A stretch of DNA of 64,000 bases from a delta proteobacterium NaphS2 (GTDB lineage Bacteria; Desulfobacterota; DSM-4660; Desulfatiglandales; Desulfatiglandaceae): the NCBI GenBank assembly GCA_000179315.1, contig ADZZ01000251.1, positions 1,569 through 65,568 on the forward strand, given 5' to 3'. The translations under genes were made by a program, and so were the position numbers. How positions within the stretch are numbered: position 1 is the first letter of the stretch; every line of letters begins with the position of its first letter. Below, one piece after another: positions 53,121 to 61,580 of the stretch. The notes under the pieces were generated by a model that ran no database searches, was not told the DNA's origin, and saw only the letters and a program-made list of their open reading frames with translations.

Positions 53121-53666
53121 ATGTGCAACTGGATGAATAAGGCCAAGACTCAGGTTAAGAATTATGGAAACAGGTTTGTGGAAGATTGTTTTCCGGCGTT
53201 TGTAGAGACCTTGCGCCCGAGTGCCCTTCGGCCAGGCCATTGCTGGTGGTGCGGCAGGCCTTTGTCTCAACAAGAGATGTATCCGCCCGGTCATCCGCCA
53301 CGATACATGTGCAGAGGTTGTTATGAAAAGTTCGCGTATTCCTGGCCCCAGGACAGGTGCATCACGTGTGAGGGTCTTTTGCCCCCTGACCAGATCCAGC
53401 AGCGGATACAAAACCCCAGGGAGTTGACGTATGCGCTGCACAAGGGCCAGTGCGATGATTTCCATTCTATTACGGCCGGGATTGTTTTGGGACTGCCTTT
53501 TCAAACCAGAAATGCACCCACGCCAGTTCCCGGCTTGGTTCACAGTTTGCCGATTTCAAATCAGCTTCAACCTCCGCAGTCGCAATTAAGGTTTGAGCCA
53601 GTTAGAGCCATGGGGAAATTGTCTGGTGGGAACAAGAATATCCGGTATCTGGATTTTCCCAAATAG
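53121..53666 (+). CDS. Zinc-ribbon-like hypothetical protein
   Basis: 181 aa. Cys pairs CWWCGR (near residue 40), CRGC (near 67) and CITCEG (near 83) suggest a small zinc-binding unit; the last 100 residues are polar and Pro-rich (NAPTPVPGLVHSLPISNQLQ). An AAGGAGG site precedes the ATG at 53121. It lies 12 bp after the ART-like gene in the same operon, so it may bind or neutralise that product, but there is no direct sign of it. Nothing is seen in the gap 53667-53933. Confidence 0.6.
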   Translation: MCNWMNKAKTQVKNYGNRFVEDCFPAFVETLRPSALRPGHCWWCGRPLSQQEMYPPGHPPRYMCRGCYEKFAYSWPQDRCITCEGLLPPDQIQQRIQNPRELTYALHKGQCDDFHSITAGIVLGLPFQTRNAPTPVPGLVHSLPISNQLQPPQSQLRFEPVRAMGKLSGGNKNIRYLDFPK

Positions 53667-53933
53667 CAATCTCTCTAAGCTCTTACAAAACTCAAAATTT
53701 CCCAAGAATTGCTTTCCGGTTTATGGCAGAGAGTGCAATTTTGTTCAAATTCCACGCAACCGTTCAGAAGTTCAGGGTTGAGTGAACCGGTGACTTGTGA
53801 GTTTCGGATGGAAGTACTATAATCCAAATAGTTCGAGGTTTCGTGCGCTCATAAAGGTGCCTGCCGTACTTACTTGTTGGAATCTAGAGTTCAAGATTAG
53901 GTGAGTAACCTGAGACCCATTTCTTTCCAAACC

Positions 53934-56444
53934 TTAAGATTTATGTGAATCTACGCTAAGAACTTCTCCTAATTCGGACTCATCATCTAGTACATATGCT
54001 TCCAATATCTTCCCCATTGTTTCATCATAGCGCTTTTTGCCACTTGCCTGGCTCCTAATCAACTTGATTTCGTTGTGATAAATCGGAGGCCTTTCCTTCC
54101 TGTGACGAATCATAAATTTTCTTGCCAAAGAAAGAAAAAGTGGGTCGGAAACATCTATCTTAGAAGCTTGAATCACTTTTTCGAAGGTACTCAGATCTCC
54201 ATTTTTCAACAAAGCCTGAATAATTTCCATTTCTCTGCAATTAACCCATTCATATTCCAACATAAGAATTAGGATCTGAATAGCTTCTGGGCTGCCAATA
54301 TTTCCGAGTGCCTCTACAATGGTAATGTACGTAGAGTCCCATCGATCAGCAAAAACCAGTGAACGCGCCAAGTAAGGAACAGCTACTGAGCTTCCAATCC
54401 TACCCAATTCCCCAATTATCGCATTGATATATGGAAACCCTCCTTCCGCGGTTTTGATAAGTGCTTGGACAACTTCTGGGCCGCCAATTTCACCCAAAGC
54501 ACTAACGGCATTCATCCCGATGTGTGGATTTTCATGTTCAAGTGCTTGAATAAGTGCTTGGACAGCTTCTGGGCCGCCAATTTCACCCAAAGCACTAACG
54601 GCATTCATCCCGATGTGTGGATTTTCATGTTCAAGTGCTTGAATAAGTGCTTGGACAGCTTCTGGGCCGCCAATTTTACCCAAAGCACCGGCGGCCGCCA
54701 TCGCGATAAAGGGATCCTCATGTTCCAGTGCTTGAATGAGCGCCTGGAAAGCTTCTCGGCTTCCACTTTCACCCAAAGCACCGGCGGCCGCCATCGCGAT
54801 AAAGGGATCTTTGTTTTTAAGATTTTGGATTAACATCTGAACACCTTCTATAGTACCAAACCTGCCCGTTTCCACAATACACCGGATCACGTTGATCAGT
54901 TCTTCGTCTTTCAATGCAAGCACTAAGTTAGGAATACTTCTTGGGGCTCGAATCATTTCAGAAAGGACTATACTTTCCATCTCGCACAAGAGAAGTGGGT
55001 CTTTCTTGGCTACCTTCAGGGTGGAAACAGCCTTTTGAATACCAATTCTAGCTAAAATAACGATATTATTTATGTTTTTTTGTGCCTCTTTTATGCCTAT
55101 TTCTATTGCTTTGTTAAGCAAAGGTCTGGCCAAAACCTCAATTAGCTCCCACATGGGTGTGAGATTTTTGCTTTTGAATGCTTTTTTTGGCACCTCAAAG
55201 GACTCTAGGGCGCTAGCCCAATCCCAAGACCGCGCGGCAGCCATTACCAACTCAGGATTTTCATCTGTGAGTTTTTCGATTAGCGCTTGGATGGCTTTTG
55301 GATCGGCAAGAATACCTAAAGACAGGAAGTTATCTATTGATTTTCCTATTTCTTCTTCTCCCTTTTTAAGAGCTTCTTTGATGCCATTTGTTCCTAAGAC
55401 TTCAATTAGTTCCATCACGAGCATGAGATATTCGTTTCTGAATGCATTTTTTGGCACTTTAAAGGACGCTCGGGCGCTAATCCAATCCAAAGACCGCGCG
55501 GCAGCCATTACCAACTCAGGATTTTCATCTGTGAGTTTTTCGATTAGCGCTTGAATAGCTTCTGGGCCGCCAAGCATACCTAAAGCACGAACTGCATCCG
55601 TTACCAACTTAGGATCGTCATCTTTCAGTGCTTGAATGAGAGCTTGTACAGCTCTTGGATTGCTAGTTTGACCTAAACCATAGATAGCCCTGGACCTTAC
55701 ATAGCTATCCTCGTGCTTGAGATCTTGTATCATGGAAGAAACTGCTTCTTTCTTGTCGATTTCTGTAAGCAAGCTTTTTTCTATTGTAATTTTTGGGTTG
55801 TTGTTTTCACATATCCATCTAACGGTGTGGGGATGGTTTTGACATAATGAGACAATAGTGGCTCTGAAATATTCGGGAAGCTGATTCATTTGCAAAAAAT
55901 AAATGACATCAAAAAGAATATCGAGAATTTCAAATGGAACCCTTTCGCACTCTGCAATGCATCTTCCCGCTAATATCAACAATGTATGGAAAATGTCATC
56001 GTACCTCAGTATCCCCGTCTCTACATTTCCCGAAATCTCAACTTTCTTGAACATAATGGATTTTATCAATGGAACGGGGTCCTTTAGGAGACCCGCGAGC
56101 AAACACAAGGTCTCGTGCCAATCAAAGTCCCAAATATGGTTCGTCGCCAATTCGATGCCGCTCTGTTCTTTGTTCTCAATCGCCTGTTTCAAGTAGCAGG
56201 CTGTGAAATATTCCTGGAATGTCCGGTGCAGGAAAATATATTTGTCAGAGTCCCTATAGAGCCTCTGGATGATGCCATATTCCTCAGATAGTTCTCGAAG
56301 TAATTTTGTTTCAGTCATTCGTTTCAAATCTTCTGCAGTATCCTTTTTCTTAAGATATTTCTTCATTACTTGACGGAGATATTTCTTTTCGAAGATTTGC
56401 TTACCTTTGTCGGTTAACCCATAGGCAAGCCCTTCTAATAGTTC
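53934..56444 (-). pseudogene. NACHT-HEAT (NLR-like) protein, C-terminal half cut off by an IS
   Basis: The half of a broken gene downstream of the IS. It carries a helical link region (residues ELLEGLAYGLTDKGKQIFEK at the junction) and then about 14 HEAT/PBS-lyase-like repeats of the form EDPFIAMAAAGALGESGSREAFQALIQAL. In the middle two 93-bp units are identical. It cannot be translated as part of the NACHT protein any more; from an internal ATG at 56366 an 810-aa HEAT product remains possible. Fused to the 58046-59509 part after removing the IS it gives 1324 aa with no stop. Confidence 0.8.
54481..54666 (-). repeat. Two identical 93-bp tandem units within the HEAT domain
   Basis: 54481-54573 and 54574-54666 are identical base for base; a third unit starting at 54667 diverges. 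93 bp is one 31-residue HEAT repeat, so the reading frame is kept. The perfect identity points to recent duplication or gene conversion. A longer pair 264 bp apart (near 55231 and 55495) also shares a near-identical block of about 60 bp. Confidence 0.85.
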
Positions 56445-56451
56445 TTTTCTA

Positions 56452-58045
56452 CTAAAGTTTCACCGTTTTTGAACCTTTTCCAATTTTTCCAGCCAGTTCC
56501 GCGCATTTTTTTTATTATGCGCAGAGAATTTTGGCACGAAAAATGAAAATTTTTTCAATTTTTATGCCAATAAATTCAACTAGTTATTTAACTTTTTACC
56601 CTTGAAATTCGCTCCATCTCGTGATAGGATTCGATAACAACTTATTGATATTCCATCGGAAAGGAGCTTGGCAACATGTTTATTCTAAACGATATCTTAA
56701 AGCCTCTACAAAATGCTTTTTCTTCCACCAATCTCGGCAGGGAACGAGCACACTGGTTCTCTTATGCCATCCTGGCTTTCATCATCCCTTTCACTTCATC
56801 TATCTCTTCAAACGTGTTGCGTTGCCTCAATACCTTGTTTGGGCTCAACATTAACAAACGTCGATTCTACACCTTTATGGCTTCCAACAAAATACCATGG
56901 CATAACCTATGGGCCGCCTTATGGCACCTCATTCCTGACCCCTTGTCCGATGGGCGACTTATGATCGCATTAGATGATTTCATCAATCCAAAGACAGGTC
57001 GCAACATCTTCGGATGTTCTCATATCTTCGATCATGCCGCAAAGGACAATCAATCCAAATATCCATGGGCACAGAATGTGGTTCTTATTGGTCTGTTAAA
57101 GGTCATCAAAGGACGATGGGCTTGTCTCCCCCTTTCACAGCGATTTTATTTGCCCCAAAAGGCCATAAATGCCAAATCGGACAATATGAGGGTTGCCGGA
57201 AAGGTCGTTTCTTTCCAAACCAAACTCCAACAAGCTGTCGAGATGGTAATTCAGGTAGCTCAACACTTTGCCGGCGTTGACATAATAATCGTTTGTGACA
57301 GCTGGTTCGGAAATAACGGCCTGTTCAAACCCCTCCGCACTAAACTCGGAAATTTTGTTCATTTGCTTTCAAGATTACGTTCCAATACCGTACTGTACTC
57401 CATCCCCAAGATCGGTTCTTCCAAAAAGCCGGGAAGACCCAAAAAATATGGCAGCAGGTTGGGTTCGTGCGCTGAAATGGCGGCGGCATTCATGGCGTAC
57501 GCTTCAACCTATCACGTCTTCCTGTACGGAAAATACCGTGAAGTCAACGCATACTCCCAAATCGTTATGCTCAAAACACTCAAGTGCCCTGTCCGGGTTG
57601 TCTGGGTCTTTCGAAAAACACAGTGGATCGCAATCTTCTCCACGGACTTGAAGCTGTCGGTTGAGCAAATTATCGAGTATTATGGGGCCAGGTGGAAAAT
57701 CGAGTCGGGTTTCAAGGAGATCAAGCAAGACATTGGAAGCAGCAAAAGCCAAACCCGCAATGCACAGGCAGTGATCAATCACATCAATTTTTCCATAATG
57801 GCCGCAACAATCATTTGGATCTATGGTTCACGGCTCGAAAACATTCCCGAACGCAGGCACAAGGTCAAGGGTCGCAACAGTTTCGCCTTTTCCGACCTGA
57901 GACATATCATCGCTAAGTCCGCATTGAGCGATGATTTTCATGCCGTTTGCAACCAAGACAACAAACTGCCCCGAAAATCTTTCCTGGAGGCGTTGCTGCG
58001 CATGGTCGGCTGATCAAGCCGGGGGCATTTTCTGTGAAACTTCAG
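56452..58045 (+). mobile_element. IS4-type insertion sequence in the NACHT-HEAT gene
   Basis: 1594 bp between imperfect inverted ends (left CTAAAGTTTCACCG, right, reversed, CTGAAGTTTCACAG; 12 of 14 match). It is flanked by a 7-bp direct repeat TTTTCTA (56445-56451 and 58046-58052), the target duplication. Taking out the element and one copy joins the two halves of the NACHT gene in frame (3975 bp, no stop). One transposase gene, opposite in direction to the disrupted gene. Confidence 0.88.
56676..58013 (+). CDS. IS4-superfamily DDE transposase
   Basis: 445 aa. Catalytic residues are visible: first Asp in MIALDDFINPKTGR (near residue 100), second Asp in IIVCDSWFGNNG (near 208), and Glu in the Y-x2-R-x3-E-x6-K signature YGARWKIESGFKEIK near residue 340, which defines the IS4 group. 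GGAAAGGAG stands before the ATG. The protein appears complete, so the element could still be active. It is the only gene of the IS. Confidence 0.9.
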   Translation: MFILNDILKPLQNAFSSTNLGRERAHWFSYAILAFIIPFTSSISSNVLRCLNTLFGLNINKRRFYTFMASNKIPWHNLWAALWHLIPDPLSDGRLMIALDDFINPKTGRNIFGCSHIFDHAAKDNQSKYPWAQNVVLIGLLKVIKGRWACLPLSQRFYLPQKAINAKSDNMRVAGKVVSFQTKLQQAVEMVIQVAQHFAGVDIIIVCDSWFGNNGLFKPLRTKLGNFVHLLSRLRSNTVLYSIPKIGSSKKPGRPKKYGSRLGSCAEMAAAFMAYASTYHVFLYGKYREVNAYSQIVMLKTLKCPVRVVWVFRKTQWIAIFSTDLKLSVEQIIEYYGARWKIESGFKEIKQDIGSSKSQTRNAQAVINHINFSIMAATIIWIYGSRLENIPERRHKVKGRNSFAFSDLRHIIAKSALSDDFHAVCNQDNKLPRKSFLEALLRMVG

Positions 58046-59509
58046 TTTTCTAGATTCGATCTCAAAATCCGATTTAGGATATTTCTCTTGAATCCATTTG
58101 TTTAACATATAATTCGTTGCCATCTCGTAGACTTGGGCGCGTCTGGCAGGAACGGTGAGTTCACTCTCTTGATAAAGCCGGCACAAAATAGACAAAAGCA
58201 GAGGATTTTGTGCAATCCCCATTATTTGAGGCTTATTTCGCATTTCATTGAGAAACCCATTCGCTGATGCAGATTTATTTTGAAGTGCGAATTCAGTGTT
58301 GCTGAATAGTGTTTTGACATAGCGGTGGATCTGCTCTGGATCAAAAGGAACAATTTCAACCTCTTTCGCGTTGTCCAGGAAGCCGCCGCCGTAACCTACA
58401 ATTCTCGAAGTACATATGATTCTGCCTTCAAAATACATAGAAAAGCGTTCTAGTTTTTTGCTAAGGCCCTTTCTACGTTCTATCGGGACTTCATCAAGAG
58501 CATCAAGAAGCACAAGGCACTTGCCATTTTTCAACTTTTCAGTCAGGAACGCTTTAATTTCCTTAGAATCCTTCTGGAAGTCAGGGATAGCGAGATCTAT
58601 GATGGCATCAAGAATTTCTTTTTCAGTTTTATCGATTTCGTGGAGGCTTAGAAGAATAGGGATTGTCACATAGTCTGTCCTGCCCGTGGATGCTGAAAGA
58701 ATTTCTACTCCGTTCATGGCAGTCGAGACGGCTTCCATTCTAAGGAGTGCCGATTTTCCCATACCTGGATCGGCAAGAACCATTACCCGCTTTTTCTTTA
58801 TTTCTTCCCAAGGAACGGCTATTGGCGCCTTTTCATCATCAAACCCCTTCAGTGCGTATGCTCTCCTCAGCTCAACCTCGGACTCGGCGTACTCAAATGA
58901 AGTTTCCACTTCATGCCGGAACTTCCTTTCTGTAGTAACGTATATTGGTACGTATTGATTTGAAAGTAAGATGGGTTCTTCTCGGCCTAACAATTCTAAT
59001 TGGTTAAAGTGCTTTTGAATCGCTTCTAAGAATTCTTTTAATGGTCTCTTGTCAGATTCTCTCTGTTTTCTTATTTCATGCTCTTCAAACTTTTTTTGCA
59101 ACTGCTGAATCTGTTCGTTGACTCGATTCTCCTTTCCTTCTTGTGTTTCGTTTGGCTTTTTCCTGGAAAAAACACTTATCCACCTGCCGAGAATCGACTC
59201 AGCGTCATATATTAGTTTAATTTCGTCATCAACCGAATCGATGAAAAAATGGAAGCATAAATCACTGTCAAAAATGCGGTCGTTGATTTTTCGCCGAAGC
59301 TTGTGAAAGTTACTTCCCAGCGCGCTCTTATCTTTTGCCGAACCATCTTTGCACTTTTCAGCTACCCCTAATATTTCAACTGTTACTTCGTCAACAGAGG
59401 GCGCTTTTTCTTGAGTCACGCAGTTAAAAAGATACTCAAGGATTTTGTACTGCTTAGACCTTTTCGGCAATATCTTTTCAATTCGCTCTTTTAGCTCATT
59501 GGCATCCAT
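58046..59509 (-). pseudogene. NACHT-HEAT (NLR-like) protein, N-terminal half with NTPase
   Basis: 488 codons of the original gene, running on for 35 IS-encoded residues to a stop at 57938. An N-terminal region of about 200 residues (with a helix-turn-helix look in SVDEVTVEILGVAE) precedes a STAND/NACHT NTPase: Walker A ADPGMGKSAL near residue 248, Walker B CLVLLDALDEVPIERR near 335, ICTSRIVGYGGGF near 368 and NPLLLSILCRLYQE near 440. NACHT-HEAT proteins of this layout act in phage defence (NLR-related, including Avs- and bNACHT-type systems), triggering cell death or nuclease action when activated. The IS separates the ATPase from the sensor repeats, so the system is presumably off. Confidence 0.85.
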
Positions 59510-59974
59510 AATAACCTCAAATGAGATTCGTGGGTGCTACTGTTCCTTTCACTGTTCCTTCCTGCTTCCCAGTCGGCCCAAAAAGGAACACCTGTTTCCT
59601 AAAAGGCAAGGATTTTCAATATCATCAAAATATCCACAAACCCGACGGCACTGTTCCCTTCACTCTTCCCTATCAACTATTTGATTTCGCTAATAAAATA
59701 CTATATCATGTCTTCAACGCGAAAGGAGAAAAAAATGAAATCCAATAGTGGGAGTCGATCACCGCCGTAACCCAAACATGATTAAGATGTCAAAATCAGG
59801 GAAGGGCCTGAGTGAAGTCGAAGGAGACAACACCGCCAAGTATTACCACCACTGACCGCATCCCAGGCCCAAATTTTCTTATACGATATCCTGGTTCGCT
59901 ATTCAAGCGGTCCATAGGCCCTTCCTTTCAGCATTCTGATTTTGACCTAGTGCTCTCAGAAAGGAGGGGCCTGT
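59510..59974. promoter_or_regulatory. Divergent regulatory region with direct and inverted repeats
   Basis: Between the NACHT gene and the sigma-like gene. ACTGTTCCTTTCACTGTTCC at 59539-59558 recurs with two changes at 59650-59669. A leader-like ORF (59735-59770, MKSNSGSRSPP) follows a strong GAAAGGAG site. GGAAGGGCCT (59800-59809) is complementary to AGGCCCTTCC (59916-59925), enclosing about 106 nt that could form an RNA structure before the sigma-like gene. Function of each part is unknown. Confidence 0.45.
59735..59770 (+). CDS. Possible 11-aa leader peptide
   Basis: ATG at 59735 with a full GAAAGGAG site, eleven codons (MKSNSGSRSPP), then TAA. It lies before a long inverted repeat and the sigma-like gene. 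Two Pro codons stand at the end, where ribosomes pause easily. It may be a regulatory uORF or only a remnant. Confidence 0.3.
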   Translation: MKSNSGSRSPP

Positions 59975-60970
59975 ATGACCTTGACAAGAGACAATGCATT
60001 AAAACTACAAATTGAAAACATCTTAACAGCTTCTTGTAGGAAAAAAGGACTGATTTATCAGAAAAATAAGAATGAGACGTTATTCGAGATATATACAGAA
60101 GGAATTGACGGTTTCATTTCAAATTTTGCCGAGGAATTATTTAATAATTATAAAGAAGAGAAGGCTGGAAAAAGAAAGCCATTTCTCACACTGCCTGGTG
60201 GTCTGCAAAAGGCCGTAAGGTCAGCATTTAAAAAGCGAATTAATAGTTTTTTTAGAAAGCTTTATTTTAAGCGGATTCAAAGGGCGTTGATGAAAGATAA
60301 TTTCCTGTTTTCGCTAGAGTCAGAAAACCCTGACAACCTGGAATCAGGGTTGATGTTTGACGCTGCACGGCCTGCCAGTGTCAATAACTTTTGGGAACCT
60401 CCAGATCCCTATACGCAGACGCCTGAAGACATCGTAATGGAATTCGAGATTTGTAAGATTTTCGATCAGGAGCATAAAAAGCTAAGGCAGGAAGGAATCG
60501 ATGGTGATTTATATTTCATCACTATCGAATTCTTCCGGGATGGTCATAATGACGGACTGACGCGACCACAGGAAAATGCAGTTCTTTCTAAGAAATTAAA
60601 AGAATCCAGCAAACGTATCAGAGAAATCAAAAGTCGTGCTCGAAAAAAACTTCGTGAAGGAATCTCAGAAAAGGTGGAGGAACTCGAGCAAACAAAGATC
60701 TATATGGCAAAAAAGGCAGAGAAAGCTAAGGCGTTTAAAATGGTTTCGGATAGTGAGCTCTTGGAGTGTTACAGAAATGTTAACGTTGAAAAGGAGCCCA
60801 TAAGTAGCAAAACGCTAAAAGATTTTAGCGCTGAAGAGATTGCAGAAATGACTGCTGAGTATTGTGCCAGAGAGCGGTTTTCTTGTCAAACACAGGCCGA
60901 GGCGCTTGATTTTTCGATAAAAGAGTATCTTTGGGATTGGAACATATCGGACCTTGAGGAAGCAGCATGA
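59975..60970 (+). CDS. Sigma-factor-like protein
   Basis: 331 aa. The N-terminal 100 residues are helical. The region FDQEHKKLRQEGIDGDLYFI then NAVLSKKLKESSKRIREIKS and RARKKLREGISEKVEEL resembles region 4 of sigma-70-like proteins (last helix as in K-x-R-x-x-R-A-R-K-K-L-R). No complete region 2 is evident, so it may be a diverged, element-specific sigma or a related DNA-binding protein. RBS AAGGAGGGG, ATG at 59975. First gene of the transfer-like operon that runs to the end of the window. Confidence 0.55.
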   Translation: MTLTRDNALKLQIENILTASCRKKGLIYQKNKNETLFEIYTEGIDGFISNFAEELFNNYKEEKAGKRKPFLTLPGGLQKAVRSAFKKRINSFFRKLYFKRIQRALMKDNFLFSLESENPDNLESGLMFDAARPASVNNFWEPPDPYTQTPEDIVMEFEICKIFDQEHKKLRQEGIDGDLYFITIEFFRDGHNDGLTRPQENAVLSKKLKESSKRIREIKSRARKKLREGISEKVEELEQTKIYMAKKAEKAKAFKMVSDSELLECYRNVNVEKEPISSKTLKDFSAEEIAEMTAEYCARERFSCQTQAEALDFSIKEYLWDWNISDLEEAA

Positions 60971-61075
60971 AGATGGACAGGAGACTTCTTGGACTTTTTT
61001 TACATGCATTGGCAATGGGAAAAGGTTCAAGCGGTCTCCTAAATGTCATGCGTGACAAATGATAGGAGATTATAA

Positions 61076-61564
61076 ATGGCAACCCGAAATCGGCTTAAAA
61101 GTTTGAACAACAGACCCCAACAGTCTAGGCGGGGCGATGAAATAACCAACATAACGACAGAGCGCATAGCCAGATTACCCAGATCTGACGGGACAATGCA
61201 TGAAATTGTCATGGAAACGCGAGAGACGGTTCCTGACCAATCAGGGACTCTTGTCGACAGGCAGACGACACATCTCCATACCGACATTTCCGGAAGAGTT
61301 ATTCCTGATGATCCACGTTCTGTAATTGCCATATCACACACAGGGGCGTCCATCTGTTCGGAAGAAGAATTTGCTATTTGTACCAGTCGGTTACACCTTC
61401 TCAATAGGTCTGTGAATATTCTCGTTGGATATGACGGCGAACTCCTGCCTGACGGGGCGAGATGTTCTTATTGCCAGAGGATTTACAATTGGATCCTTTT
61501 CGCTTGCGCCGGTGCGGGGCTGGTTTTCATGCTTGCGCTGTATAAAGTCGCTGGCATTTATTGA
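61076..61564 (+). CDS. Tail-anchored hypothetical protein
   Basis: 162 aa. Mostly polar, with a Cys pair CSYC before one membrane helix near the C-terminus (IYNWILFACAGAGLVFMLAL). A TAGGAGA site precedes the ATG. It lies 16 bp before the ATPase gene and may anchor or regulate it at the membrane. No family recognised. Confidence 0.65.
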   Translation: MATRNRLKSLNNRPQQSRRGDEITNITTERIARLPRSDGTMHEIVMETRETVPDQSGTLVDRQTTHLHTDISGRVIPDDPRSVIAISHTGASICSEEEFAICTSRLHLLNRSVNILVGYDGELLPDGARCSYCQRIYNWILFACAGAGLVFMLALYKVAGIY

Positions 61565-61580
61565 TCAAGGAGGAGCAGAC

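Noticed and set aside
56531-56546. TGGCACGAAAAATGAA as a sigma-54 promoter within the IS
   Set aside because: The -24 box is right but there is no GC or GG at the -12 position, and no 31-bp element lies upstream.
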